From Ditylenchus dipsaci (lineage: Eukaryota > Nematoda > Chromadorea > Rhabditida > Anguinidae), in contig SADC01001256.1 of NCBI GenBank assembly GCA_004194705.1, forward strand, positions 1,178,001 to 1,242,000: 64,000 bases of DNA, given 5' to 3'. The position numbers were made by a program, and so were the translations under genes. This document shows positions 1 to 12,300 of this stretch, piece after piece. Each line of letters begins with the position of its first letter. Positions within the stretch are counted from its first letter, which is position 1. Below the pieces are notes generated by a model that was not told the DNA's origin, searched no databases, and saw only the letters and a program-made list of their open reading frames with translations.

Positions 1-468
1 ATATATTTGTTTAGTATATTTCTTAGTAACTCCAGTAACCCCAGTATGTCCCACAGATTTATTTTTGATTGTAGTTGGTTTAATTACCCAAATTTGAGGT
101 TGTCCAATAAAGTTTGTGGTGTTACTCCTACTCGTTCTCCCGCAGTATTCCGATATTTCTCCGGAGGCCCGTGTTTCTCCGCGGCCTAGCAACCTAATTG
201 CAAGGCGAGTAATACGACTCAGTTGATTAAGCCTGGGCGTAACGGGTCATTGGAAATCAAGGCCACGACCTGTGAGTTTGCGGCTCCTCTCCCGCCTCTC
301 GTACTAGCCCCCTCAGAAAGTATTGCTAGCTAAGTATTGAGGATCTGTTCCTCCTAAGTATTGAAAGGTCACCAAAAGGGTGGTCCTGTGTATTATCTCC
401 GCTTCCCCACTGCGCACGCTGATCGGCAATTGGAAGGTCCAAAAGAAGGACAATCCTATTGTTTACTC
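1..468. other. No recognisable gene
   Basis: I see no coding exon, RNA gene or terminal repeat here. The stretch around 190-330 is less AT-rich than its surroundings and reads like single-copy or old repeat sequence, but I cannot name it. Confidence 0.3.
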
Positions 469-610
469 CGATCGTTTTTTGAAAAGTAAACAAATTTTGG
501 GTAAAAAGTAAAACCTCGATATAGTGGCACCCCTTTTTGAAAACAGGTGCCACTATATCGAGGTTTTACTTTTTTAACCCAAATTTTGTTTTCTTTTCAA
601 AAAACGATCG
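469..610. repeat. 142 bp near-perfect palindrome
   Basis: Two arms of about 65 bp, both starting from CGATCG at the outside and meeting near 540, carry the motif ACCTCGATATAGTGGCACC. The same motif family marks the end at 720-752, so this is probably a folded fragment of a pogo/Tigger-like miniature element. Confidence 0.7.
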
Positions 611-719
611 GTAAAATCGGAATCCTTACGATATTTGCGACCAGACTGTGCTAAAAGAATCGATAAAGTATTTCGAAAATTGGGTTAAAAAAAGTGTCGG
701 ACCCTAGGCGGGAACAAAC

Positions 720-752
720 TTTTGGGGGTGCCACTAAATCGAGGTTTGACTG
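720..752. mobile_element. End of a pogo/Tigger-like miniature element
   Basis: Read on the minus strand, the terminus is CAGTCAAACCTCGAT followed by TTAGTGGCACC, next to a TA. The form CAGTcAAACCTCGAT is typical of pogo/Tigger inverted repeats. The matching left end is not intact; the palindrome at 469-610 has the inner part. Confidence 0.5.
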
Positions 753-833
753 TACCAAAAAATATTTGTGAGAAGGGCCAAGTTGTTTTCTTCGAGTGTG
801 ACAAAAGAACTTTTTTCTCTAACTGTCTAGCGT

Positions 834-883
834 GCTGTCAAACCCAGCAATTTGTTTAACCCGAGAAAAATGTGGCTATATAT
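834..883 (+). promoter_or_regulatory. U6 promoter: PSE-like block plus TATA box
   Basis: A block ending in AACCCAGCAATTT (834-853) lies about 55-70 bases before the U6 start, and TATATAT (877-883) lies 24-30 bases before it. The second U6 gene has the same two blocks at the same spacing, while the sequence between them has diverged. This is the arrangement of a type 3 RNA polymerase III promoter (proximal sequence element plus TATA). Confidence 0.75.
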
Positions 884-906
884 GCAAGTTCTTCTTCACT
901 GCCTTC

Positions 907-1009
907 GTTCATTCCAAATGGACATATACTAAAATTGGAACAATACAGAGAAGATTAGCATGGCCCCTGCGCAAGGATGACACGCAAATTCGTGAAGCGT
1001 TCCAATTTT
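907..1009 (+). ncRNA. U6: U6 spliceosomal snRNA, copy 1
   Basis: U6 is the catalytic RNA of the spliceosome. The sequence holds the ACAGAGA box, the AGC triad (in GATTAGCATGG), the U4-pairing and internal stem-loop region, and the conserved 3' part ending GCGTTCCAA. The first bases, GTTCATTCCAAATGGAC, form the 5' hairpin. From the hairpin to GCGTTCCAA this copy is identical to the one at 56682. The Pol III stop is only TTTT, and that run is part of the target duplication of a transposon starting at 1014. With its promoter blocks conserved, it is probably an active gene. Confidence 0.93.
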
Positions 1010-1013
1010 AATT

Positions 1014-2476
1014 GGCTCAAATTGTTTTACCCCGCCAAATTACTGATTTACCCCCCAATTTGATATTTCGGTGAAATACTGCAGTAATTTTGCGGGAATT
1101 CAGATTTTATAGTCAAAAATGACTTGGATCGCTCAAAATCCCACCCCCGAGTGACCAGAAGCCCCTGAAAGTTGGTTTTTGGGGTTTACTAAAGGGGGTA
1201 AACTTTTTGCGAAAAATCGATTTAGCGGATCAGATTTCCGGTCCGATGGGCTCAATCGCTCAGGATTCCACCCTTAACCATTCTCAACCATCTTAAACCA
1301 CCCTAAACCATCCCAAACTGCTCCAGACCAGCATCTAACTACCCTAAATCAGTGCTTAGGTTGGTTTAAGATGGTTGAGAATGGTTAAGGGTGGAATCCT
1401 GAGCGATTGAGCCCATCGGACCCGAAATCTGATCCGCTCAATCGATTTTTCGCAAAAAGTTTACCCCCCCCCCTTTAGTAAACCCCCAAAAAAACAAACT
1501 TTCAGGGGGTTCTGGCCACTCGGGGGTGGGATTTTGAGCGATCCAAGTCATTTTTGACTATAAAATCTGAATTCCCGCAAAATTTACTGCAGTATTTCAC
1601 CGAAAATTCAAATTTGACGGGGTAAATAAATAATTTGGCGGGGGTAAATCAGTAATTTGGCGGGTAAACGAGTATTTTGCTCAAAATTCAAATTTGGCAG
1701 GGTAAAAAAGGCTCAAATTGAAAACACCCGTCCAAATATGTAAATCTCCCGTCAAATTTATTTTTTACCCCGTCAAATTCAAATTTCAAACGAAATATGT
1801 AAATCTCCCGTCAAATTATGTAAATCTCCCGTCAAATTTAAATTTTTGCATTGTTTTGCGTCGTTTTTAGTCAAAAATTTTGCGGGAATTCAAATTTTCT
1901 AGTCAGAAAATAACTTGGATTGGTCAGAATCTCACCCCGGAATGGCCACAAGCCCCTGAAAGTTGGTTTTTTGGGGATTTACTAAAGGGGGTGTAAACTT
2001 TTTGCTAAAAATCGATTGAGCGGATCAGATTTCCAGTCAGATGCGCTAAATCGCTCAGAATTTCACCCTGAACCACTCAAAACCACCAAAACCTGGAATT
2101 CTGAACGATTTAGCGCATCTGACTGGAAATCTGATCCGCTCAATCAAACTTTCGCAAAAAGTTTACTCCCCCTTTAGTAAACCCCCAAAAAAACCAACTT
2201 TCAGGGGCTTCTGGCCATTCCGGGGTGGGATTCTGAGCAATCCAAGTTATTTTCTGACTAGAAAATTTGAATTCCCACGAAATTTAATGCAGTATTTTAC
2301 TAAAAATTTAAATTTGACGGGAGATTTACATAATTTGTTTGAAATTTGAATTTGACGGGGTAAAAAATAAATTTGACGGGAGATTTACATATTTTGACGG
2401 GTGTTTTCACTTATAGCCGTGAAGAAATAATTTGGCGGGGTAAATCAGTAATTTGGCGGGGTAAATTGTTACAGCC
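1014..2476. mobile_element. DNA transposon, 8 bp TSD, inserted at the U6 terminator
   Basis: The ends begin GGCT and read into a TTTACCCCGCCAAATTACTG motif in inverted orientation. The flanks are TTTTAATT at 1006-1013 and 2477-2484, a perfect 8 bp duplication. The interior has two folded arms (about 1023-1290 and 1358-1668) and a second element nested at 1710-2418. No transposase is encoded. The TSD length fits Merlin, hAT or Mutator types. Confidence 0.8.
1710..2418. mobile_element. Foldback MITE (GGCTCAAATTGAAAACACCCG family), copy 1
   Basis: Terminal inverted repeats GGCT..AA.TGAAAACACCCGTC enclose two folded arms with iterated AAATCTCCCGTCAAATT units. It is almost identical to the copy at 12983-13713. 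The flanks GTAAAAAA and GTGAAGAA may be a worn 8 bp duplication. Confidence 0.75.
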
Positions 2477-2487
2477 TTTTAATTTGT

Positions 2488-2689
2488 GACAGTAGCCCAA
2501 GTGACCGCCCGCCCTCCCTCCAAAGAGTATTTTTCTCTGAGCTAACTTTTTTCATTTTCGCCTAAGCCTAATCCTAAGTTAGCGCGCTACTCATTGCAAA
2601 AAAGAAAACTTAAAAAAATGAAGGGAACCCAAAATAGGACGCTTAGACAAAAATACTCTTTGGAGGGGGCGGGCACTTGGGCTTTTACC
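2488..2689. mobile_element. 202 bp MITE with 9 bp TSD
   Basis: The inverted ends share AGCCCAAGTG and a run through CCTCCAAAGAGTATTTTT. TTAATTTGT flanks both sides (2479-2487 and 2690-2698). Its target overlaps the target of the element at 1014-2476, so two insertions hit the same few bases behind U6. Confidence 0.75.
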
Positions 2690-2698
2690 TTAATTTGT

Positions 2699-3084
2699 CT
2701 TTTTGATTATCATCCTTCGCGCAGTACACACGCTATATTGCATCCTAAAATCAGTGCCGGATCGGGTTCTAAATACTCTTTGCGGACATTTTGCTTGTCT
2801 ATTTTACGGGTGCTTTCATTCCCGGAGTTTCTTTTTTATCAACCGAATTTTGTGTTGCCTCCTAAATTAGCGGATTACTTGTTTTAGATTATGTAAATGA
2901 AAGTATTGCAGATTTTTCAAAACCAGCTCGAAGCTAGGAGAGGGTGGGGCTACAAAAAAGAACAAAGTTAAAATCGAAGGTTTTCACACAAATCTAATAT
3001 AATTGCATACCCTGAGGCTGGGATGGAATAACAGTGTTCATTGAGAGGTGTTGATGAGCAGCTGATGGACTACTATTTTGACCA
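2699..3084. other. Intergenic, nothing recognised
   Basis: No splice-consistent exon, RNA gene or terminal repeat was seen. An open frame through 2594-2887 crosses the end of the MITE and has no coding character. Confidence 0.3.
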
Positions 3085-3459
3085 CTAACCCACTGTCACT
3101 GGTGCCGCATTCGAAGAAGCTGGAGAATTGGCGGTATGACGACGACCGGTGTTTGGCGAAACACGAAAAGCCACCGCTGAATTGGCTGATGTACTGGCAG
3201 AGCAGCAGGAAGTAGGTGTAAGTGCATTGCTGTTTGCAGGAATCACCACACCAGCAGCGGATTCTGTGCGATGCCGCTGTCTCTGGTGGTCAGGATAATC
3301 ACCCCGCTTCACATAGGTCCTGAAATAAAAGAATTGGCTATAGTGGAGAACTTTTGCAAATAACTTACTTTATGTTAGGTGTATGTTGATTTACATGATG
3401 CCTCTGTGCCACAGTGGAGAAAATTCTGTCTGAAGAGGAAGAAGGAGAGCACCACGATT
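3085..3459 (-). CDS. 3' end of an unidentified gene (two exons)
   Basis: Two minus-strand exons join cleanly. One is 3459-3369, with an acceptor reading TATTATCAG and a donor GTAAGT. The other is 3319-3085, after a TTATTTCAG acceptor, and ends in TAG. The joined frame is open and begins in a serine-rich, basic segment (SPSSSSDRIFSTVAQRHH). It then runs through KTYVKRGDYPDHQRQRHR into an Ala/Ser/Thr-rich tail. No domain is recognised; the composition suggests a disordered C-terminus. Upstream exons would lie at higher coordinates but were not found before the next gene, so the gene may be truncated or have been separated from its 5' part. It is divergent from the GCP gene, about 290 bp away. 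Confidence 0.45.
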
Positions 3460-3522
3460 CTGATAATACAAACCTAAATTTCAGTTAAATCATAGTAGCG
3501 TCGAATTATCGTTAATTATCTA

Positions 3523-3641
3523 GGGGCGTGAATTGTCCTGGGGCGTGAATTGTCCTGGGGCATGAATTGTCCCGGGCGTGAATTGTCCGGGCGTAAATTG
3601 TCCTGGGGCGTGAATTGTCCCGGACGTGAATTGTCCGTGTA
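3523..3641. repeat. Short tandem array, GGGGCGTGAATTGTCC units
   Basis: Seven units of 15-19 bp lie just upstream of the GCP gene start. Read on the minus strand the last unit is ACACGGACAATTCACG, very close to the ends of the Mutator-like element at 41663 (CACGGACAATTCACC). The array is probably one iterated end of a related transposon; no opposite end was seen nearby. Confidence 0.7.
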
Positions 3642-3745
3642 CCATAATTTCTATATAAAGTTTAACTTCGGGACCCAAAGGTACACTTTTTTAATCTTCA
3701 ATATAAATTTTTGGTTCAGTTTCCTCTGAATAACCAGCAAGAACA

Positions 3746-6221
3746 ATGCCTTTCGACAACGAAACTTGTTTCTTTTCTGTCAAAAAAGTGCCAGAAGACC
3801 CGATCGAGCTTCGTGAAATTGATCTTGCTTATGAGCTATGCAAGTAAGTCTTATTTCGCAGTCTAATTATGTATTTGGCTATTTTAATTCCCCTTTTAAG
3901 CATGATGCTGCCACACCAAAGACTTCCGAAATGCTTTGCCATAGGTGCCGCTGGAGAATATCGATTGTCAGATGAATATAAAGTCGAAGGCAAGTGCAGC
4001 CGATTTAGCAGTAGCTATGTAAAGCTTTCAAAGTTGTGGCCACTTTTCCTCTTTCCTTATTTACTTATTTGTGCAGATTCCCAACATGATCAGCAAATTT
4101 TCCGAGTGCCGTGAAAAGTTGCAGGAGATCAGAATCCTTGTTGAGTCTCCGCCGTCCTCACACCAGCTGGTTTCCATGTTTGTTCAACCAATCAAGATTG
4201 TGCTGAGGAAGTTTCTGGATGACTCAGTTGCCGCCATACACTCACTTCTTATTACATCTCAGGGTAGTCCATGCGATTAATTGTTTTCCATAATTGTATC
4301 TTATTTTTCTAGATTTGGTCAATGTCAGCAATTTCCTTATCGACTTTCAGCCTCGCCTGGAAAAGACTCATGCATACTTCGGTAGCGTGCTGCGAATCGG
4401 CAACAACAATGATTATCTAATGGAATCAGCTGCACATGTTTGGGACAAATTTGTTCTTGATCTTGCTCACAGTGGATACCTTGCTGTTGACTTGGTATAA
4501 TTCCTAAACTATGTCTCATATCCTTCACTTTCTAATTTTAGCCGATTTGGGTAGAACTGTGTGGTGAATTGGTCAGTCTCTTAGGTCATTATTTCAACCA
4601 ATTCTGCGAAAACCGTGAGCTGTCCATTGCCTACAAACGAGAGCCAGTGCCTGGTGCAGTGCGTCAGCCTTTCCACCCCAATTTCAATTCGAGTAGAGAG
4701 GAAAGCCAGTATGCTCGAAGGTTGGTTTTAGAGCTGTGAATTGTCAGTTTCTGAGCTTATCTCCTTTAATTTCAGCACTTACTCGGAATCGTCTGTCGCT
4801 CCATCGGATCGAAGCAATGGTAAGCGCGTATCTCTATTCAAAGTGCTATGGACTGAAAAGTTGAGAGAAGATCTGCTGCTGGCCATACGTTACTCCAAGA
4901 ATGTTCACTTCATGCCTCCAATGTCGTTTCTAGAAGTCTACGGAATCCAGCTGGATGAGTTGAAAAGAAAGGGCAATAGGTGAAATTCTCAAATTTGATA
5001 TTCCACGTCAATTTACTTCATTTTACAGTGATTACAAGATTGGCTTTTTGAAAGAACTTCTCATGAGATCAGCCGCTGCCTATAAAGCCCAATTCGCTGA
5101 CAGTATATTGAGTGAGATTTGCTGCAACGACCGCATTGGAGTGATTCTTTCTGAGATCAAGGTGACCTTCTATTGTTTAGTGACCTGTTTTATAAACAGT
5201 TTTCAGGAACTGTATACTTTGCGCGCATTCTGTCGTCCTCTTTCCGACTTCTTTCAAGACTTTGCCGAGGTAGGGATTACTTTCGACCAGATGCTCAAGA
5301 GCACACTACTGGATGTGCAATTATACTGCATGAATTCAAAAGACTCTGCCATGGGTGAGGAGCGTGGATGGAAAATCACCTTGCTGCTCAATGGGGATCA
5401 GCCTTGGAAATTCGAATTAAGCTGCCAGGTATAGACTTTTTTAATGGTATGTTTTAGGGAGACTACTGCTTTTTATTCTAGATTGCATGGCCTCTCTCGT
5501 GCGTTCTAGATGATAATTTGATGGATCTGCTCAACAAGTGCCTAGAATTATGCCAAGAGATCTTCCGTGCTTATGCTATTTCAGTCAAGCTTCTGCGAAA
5601 AGGTTGCGATTTGAGTAATATGTGAATTCTGATGTGTACCCGATTTTAAGGTAGCCTGCAATCCGTTTCTCTTGTTGCTGACGGGGAATCTAGGAAGAAA
5701 CGTCTGTTGCTTCACAGCTCTATGCGCTCGCTGGCCACCATCTACTCCGTTATGCAAACTCACGTGAGTCATTCCGCTATGGTTTCGTGAATTAACTTTT
5801 CTTAGATTCAGATTGAACAGCTGATTACTAAGACGAGAATGCAGCTGGTTGGATGCAAATCACTAGCAGAAGTGGATAAGTGCATTCACCGGTGTAAGGA
5901 ATCACTCGACAGAATTCTGAACTATGATGATCTTGAGGAGAGCAGCTACATCGTAAGCTTTTATGTGACTTTAGCCTTTACCGATCGCATGCATTTTTGT
6001 AGCATCCAATGATCTATAAGCTGTGTGAAATGGTGCCGAAAATATATGATGCTGAGACTGAACCTTCTGCCAAGAACACGAGAAATGTCGAGAAGTACCT
6101 GAAAGTGCTAGGGAGAATTCTGATTATGCTTCAAAGTGATCCTCTTGCTCCAGGACCCGAAAGTGTAGGCCAAGAGATTGCTGCTAGACTTCCAAGAAGT
6201 CCCTCCGTCTACAAACATTAA
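3746..6221 (+). CDS. Gamma-tubulin complex component, GCP (Spc97/Spc98) family
   Basis: GCP proteins build the gamma-tubulin ring that nucleates microtubules. Twelve exons join in phase with no frame break: 3746-3843, 3901-4018, 4077-4263, 4313-4494, 4542-4720, 4776-4979, 5029-5161, 5207-5428, 5482-5602, 5651-5763, 5806-5952 and 6003-6221, giving about 640 residues. That is close to GCP4 size. The first ATG of the first exon is used; TTGGTTCAG about 35 bases upstream could be a spliced-leader acceptor. GCP features seen: MFVQPIKIVLRKF in the N-terminal part (the F-VQPT-like helix), DYKIGFLKELLMRSAAAYKA (the helix before the GCP C-terminal domain) and CQIAWPLSCVLDD (the Y-V-WPL block). The terminal helices follow, including a segment resembling the H--L--IL motif. 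Which subtype it is (GCP4, 5 or 6) is open. All introns are about 45-60 bases, unlike the bloated neighbouring genes. Confidence 0.7.
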
Positions 6222-6331
6222 TGATTTTCACGTCTTAATTATCATTTGATTCTGTTTTTGTGTAATTTGTTCGTGGCGTTGATTGGATTAAATGTATGTT
6301 GTTTGTTTAGCGCCCTAGTTTTTTGGCTGAC

Positions 6332-9300
6332 TTACTCTATGTAAGGCATCTCGGGTGCCAGCTGCAGGGCGTATTCCATATAGTCGTGGAGGCACGCGTA
6401 GGCCTAAATTCGAATATTAGTCCCGTTTTGTAAACCTTGTGAATATTATTTACCTGCGTGTTTTCACCATGGCTGTGGTGTGGGTGGTGGCAGACCGCAC
6501 ATTCCACCACTGGTGCATCAGCACAGCCACATGGCCCGTCCATTGATCCACAACTGCAATTCCTGCTATTTTGTGCTGGTGATGAAGAATTCCTGGTGTT
6601 CTGGGAATGACCCCGTTAAACATCTTAGAAAACGGTCTGGTGAGAATGTGCGTAAACTTTTTGCTTCCAGATCTTCTCCTTGAGGTTGCTGAACCTGGGC
6701 CTTCACTTTCCTGCAAAAATAATTGCTTTTAAAGGACCATGGTTTTTGCGCGCAGTGGCATTTGCAAAATTTGAATTGGTGGGGGACAGTTTTCTTTCGT
6801 TTCCAACTTTACTCTTTGGGGTAGTTCGCCATAACTGCAAAAGTACAGTGTGAGACGAAAGAGAAGTGTCCCCCGTCAATTCAAATTTTGCACATGTCAC
6901 TGCGCGTGAAAACCATGGTCCTTTAAATAACATTTATGTTTGTTCAAGACAATATGTATGGTCTACCTGTGAGTGTTCGGAGGCACAAGAGTCTTGGCGA
7001 TCATAGTCCACATAGAATGTGCTTTGTACAGTGTTGCTAGACGACTTCCTGCTTCTGGAGCATCCTCCATCTATGGATGGTCGACCAGGACCAGTAAAAG
7101 AGCAGGCAGGTGTTTTGCTAGGTGTTTTTGTTGGAGTGTTCAGCATTGTGTTTGGCAGTGTCACTACGTGGTCTTTGTTGTTATCTGCAACTCTTTTAAT
7201 AATCCACGAAACCATTGTAATTCAACTTCCTTATAATAGTCAAAAAAACACAATATCTAACATCCACAAAATATTTACAATAACCACTACTGAAAATAAC
7301 CTTGGTTTTTAGCTCTTCCATTGTTAATTTGTTCCCCCTCCCGTGAATTCGAAGAGTTTGAAGAGCTGAGGGACGCCTTGGCGCTATCTCCATCCACTGG
7401 ATACACACTTCCTCTGGGTGAGCTGTTCATTAATTTTCTTCTGAAGGCATTAGTCCTGCCGAGGGTGTGAGCCACAAATGGTTTTTGTGTCATCTTTTCC
7501 TCTTCAGTTGATAGAACAGTGTCTATAGATGACCTTTGTCTTTCCCGGTAGTGTCGATGGAAGCTCTCCTCGTCCGACCCAAAATTCCGACCATCTAGAG
7601 CTACATAGTCGTGGTTGTTGCGAGTGATTCTCGGACAGTTTGGACTGGTCTTGCTGTGTGGCCGGTTGGTCAGCTGAGTTTGGCTAGTGTTGACTATGCC
7701 ACAGTTGACTAGCTCCGGGTTGCTTTTGGACGGCTTGGGTGGTCCATTGAACTGGAAAGGGGCCAGATGACTGTACTTAAGTAGAGGTGAGCAGCACTTT
7801 GAGTGCAGTTGATGTGTTTGGACAGCACCTTGTTTCTGCTGTTAGGACGTTTATCGATGCTGGACCCAGAGAGAGATTCAGGTTTAGGCGACTTGATGGT
7901 CAGATGCTTATAGTTGCGAGGCAGTGTGGTACAGTTATTGGATGGTGGAAGTTGATCACTGCAGATATTTGCTTGACTATGACTAATTGTTGCGTTCTGG
8001 ATTGCACTATGTGAACTGTGGAGTATGGGTGTGGACGCTGGTTGGAGTTTAAAGGAGGAGGTGGTTCGGCATCTGAAATAAGCAAGTCACAACACTACTA
8101 CTACAACACTCATCACACCAACAATGATTCACATTTACTTGACTATATGTGACAACTGTGAGGTCAAAACTTACATTTGACTTTGAATAGTTTGCCTTGC
8201 GAACCAGAACGACCAGCTGGAGAGAGGGGACTCGCTGGATGGTCGGACAGAAACATTGTGACGGAGTCTGAAACCATTTTTAGCAATGATTTATTTTTAT
8301 TGGATGAGGTGATGAATGAAACTGACCTGATGGTGCACCAATGCTCTCCTTATTGACCTTAGCCTTTTCCCACGATTCTTCCGAGATTTTACATCTGGCA
8401 CTGGGGGTTTGAAAAGCGCTGCACTATTTCTTCTGCTGACACTCTAAAAGCAAGTTTTGATACTTTTTATTATTGTTTTTACGAGCATGCTAACTGTGAA
8501 TTCAAATTTCTTTTTCTTTAGCTATGATCTCAAAATACGATTTGGCTTGGATTCGATGCAATTGGCCCGAGCTAGATACAAGTGGTTTAAGGACGACCAG
8601 AGATTTTTGAAAAATATTCTTAAATTTTGGACATTTTCGAAAAATATTCCGAAATTTTACAAGGATGATTTTTTTTAACCGACTTTTTGACGACGCCTCG
8701 AGCTATCTTTTTGAGACAAAAATCAGGCAAAAAAATCGACAAAAACAATTTTTACCAGCGAATTATTATTTTTTATTTCGAATATTTTTTAAAAAATATC
8801 TGGTCGCCGGGTTCTGGCCTTATTTTTTAGATGCTTTTAAGCAGCCGGAAATATGAAGATAGACCAGTAAATTTTTCGATTTGGAATGTTTGAAAAATTA
8901 GACACCGATATGAGTTAAAAAACTGCAAGAAAAAAGTTATTTCTCAAGAAAACTTAAATACTGACTTGATAGTGCCATCTTCAATCTGACTCTTGATCTC
9001 ATCAAGTGTAATTTGGCTTGATTTGGCTGATCGTTTCTGGTTTTCTTCTTTGATATTCTGGAACACACTGTATTTGGAAACGAAGTGCATAATAATGGTG
9101 AAGATCATACCCATTTGTAGCTGTTGTCAATTTCTTCTCCGCCACTTCCAAGAGTTGGAGAATTTGGGAAAAACTAGGCCTTTTCTTGGTGTCTCTTTTC
9201 CAACATTGGCTAAAGACATCCCGCAATTCCATTGGGCAGTTTTCAGGGACGTGGAGTGTCTTCTCTTTCCTTACTACCTGTAAAATAATAAATTGATTCA

Positions 9301-12300
9301 AAATAGATCAGATTATGATGTGACAATCAAGCACCGTATTTCATGGAATTTCCCCCCCCCCCCCTCTAATTATTTCCACTCAACTTTTAGAGACTATATT
9401 TCAGCCTGGAACGGATATTTCGCTGAACTGTTTATTGAATTTTTTAACTCTCATAAGTTCTAATAATTCCGCTTTTCAAACCTTTGTTGAGCACTTTATA
9501 ATCTCGAGATTGTATTTGAAATTTTTCGACTTTCATAGGGTTGAAAAATTACTCTCCGGGTAGAAATTACAGCAAATACGGTATCTATCTATTTACACGT
9601 TATTCATACCGAGGGTGCTTTGAAATACTAAAGTTTCTGGTTACGTTTCCTGGTGCATTTTCGTTTTAATTTTTGTCTTCCGGTAAAATAGACCGAAAAC
9701 AGGATCGACCAACGCTTTTTTATAACATAAAGATTCTGGTCTAAATTTTCCGGTGCAAAATTAAGATTTCCGGTTTCCGTTCCGGCGGATTTCTGAATCC
9801 ACGTTACGTTACGTTAACGACTGCGCTACTGAGTCTTTATCTATGTTTTTGGAGGAGGTCAGTTTTTTCATTTTCCAGATAAACCCTCCTACAAATTTGT
9901 CTCGTATCCTACGTATTTAAAACAACAAAAAATTCTCACCGCATACATGACCACATGGAAGTCATAGTTGCTGAATGGTGCCTGACAGGAGAGTACTTCC
10001 CACAAAAACACTGCAAAAGACCAAACATCGGATTGCTTGGAGTAGTCATTTTCTCTATTACTTCCGGCGGCATCCAACTAACTGAACCACCAAAGCTGTC
10101 CCTAAAACAGCTTAAGTAAATTACTGCTAAAATGTCAAAAAACTGCAAAACTAACCTCTTGGTGCTCAAATTCCTTGAAAGTCCAAGTCAGTGATTTTGA
10201 GGGTGAGTAGATTGAGTCGGACACCACCACAGGTTTTGCATGTTCCACTAGGGTTGTAGCGTGAGTCGTCCTTCCAGCTTTCGTCTACAAGTCCACACTC
10301 ACATGGTCTCTCTTTTATCAAAACTAAATATGGGGTAAAATCAAATAATTAAGAAGGAGTTTCATCTAAAACTAATGGTTTGTCCAGTAAGTTTGATTAT
10401 TTTCAACTTTTTGGGTGGAATTTTCAATATTTGAGAATTTTTACTTGATTCACTTAAAATCGTGGTGCGCAAAACAGATAAATTTATCTGAAGCGATAAT
10501 TTATCTGCCAGATAAGTTTTTATCTGACAGATAGAATTTATCTGTCAGATAAAATTTTATCTGATAGATAAAATTTTATCGGTCAGATAAAATTTGATTT
10601 TTAAAAAAAAATCATTAGAAAATTAAAAATGGGTTTCACAGTTGCAAATCTATGGAAATTTTTAAGAATAATAGTGACTAAAATATTTGATGGGTTTTGC
10701 CAGAAATCCTGGCTGCAAAATTTGAAAACCCATCAGCTATTTTTGTCACTATCATTCTTAAAATTTCTATAGATTTGCAAGTGTGGAACCCATTTTTTAT
10801 TTTTTTAGTGATTTTTATTTAAACATCGAATTTTATCTGACCGATAAAATTTTATCTGTCAGATAAATTTTATCTGTCAGATAAAATTGTATCTGGCAGA
10901 TAAATTTATCGGTTCAGATAAATTTATCTGTTTTGCGCACCACGCTTAAAATAAAAAGTTTTTTTTGCTGATCTTTGTTGTGCCTATGCTTTTCCTCTCT
11001 CACTCATTTTAGCGTTTCTGAAGTATGGAACACAGGTATGAGCCTATTTTACGTGAACTGGCTCTCGCTGCGACTAGGGCTGTAAGGGAGGCAGATAGCA
11101 GAGTTATAAGAAGCAGGCCTGGGGCGACCCGATAGCTCAAATGGTTAGAGCGCCGACTTGCAAGGAGGATATCGTGGATCGCACTTTTTCCCAGGCCTGT
11201 ACAAAAGCCGTACGCGGCCACTGGAGTACGCTTACTGGGCTTAGCTTAAATTAAAGAAAAATAAACACATACAGCAAACAGCAAAATCAAATAAAATTTA
11301 GAAAGTGCAAATTACCGTATTTCCTCTACAGTCGACTGCCTCTATAACGTATCCCCTCTATAACCAACTCCCTCTATAACGAACGATTTTTTTTCAGTTT
11401 GGTTGGATTTGCCCTAGGTAAGCCCTCTACAACGGACTCCCTCTATAACGAACTCCCTCCATAACGAACACTTAAGACCGGTCCCCAGGGTGTTCGTTAT
11501 AGAGGGAGTCGACTGTATTAACTCCGGACCCCAAAATCCGGAATTTTTAATTTCCTGGCGTTGCCTATTGCTACTTTTTTAAACGGAATCTCGAGCATGA
11601 TATATACCAAAATGTAGCCCAGATTCCCAGCTTCATTTTAGTATGTGACATGCTTGACAGTCTATTTAGTAAAATAGGTCAATAGGCAACGCCATAAAAT
11701 GGAAAATTCCGGATTTTGGGGTGGGGAGTTAATAGAGGAAATACGGTGAATGCACAACCATGGGTAGGTTTTAGATCAAGGATTAATCTGCATCCTATCA
11801 CTTGTTTTAAATTGTAAATATAAACCTGGACTTAATCGAAGAACTACTAGAAAAAGTTTTGGATCCGGATTCAAAATATTCCCTGATCTAATCCTGATAG
11901 AATACCAAAAAATCCGGACAGGATCCAGATTCATGACAAGCCAGTATATGAATCTGAGCGGATAATTTTGGATGCGGGTAATGCACTTGTTTTGAATTGT
12001 ACCATGATAAGGTGTAGATTTATTTCGGATTTTTATTATACTACATCAAAGGACCATGAATTTTTGCGCGCAGCGGTGTATGCAAAATTTGAATTGGCGG
12101 GGACACTTCTCTTTGGCCTCGCACTTTACTCTTTGGAGTCACATCAAACGACTCCAAAGAGTAAAGTGCGAGGACAAAGAGAAGTGTCCCCCGCCAATCC
12201 AAATTTTGCTCATGCGCGCATAAATCATGGTTTTTTAAATATAGAATTTTAAATTCTACCAAAAATGATGAAAATAACCGAATTTATTGAACATCCCAAT

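Noticed and set aside
46..330. Possible rRNA or 5S-like fragment because of its balanced base content
   Set aside because: No 5S or rRNA signature word could be found on either strand.
2594..2887. 97-codon open frame
   Set aside because: It starts inside a 202 bp MITE with a clear TSD and runs into unrelated sequence; no coding character.
11127..11200. Functional tRNA
   Set aside because: Good A box and D arm, but the acceptor and T stems do not pair and the B box is worn; better explained as a SINE head.
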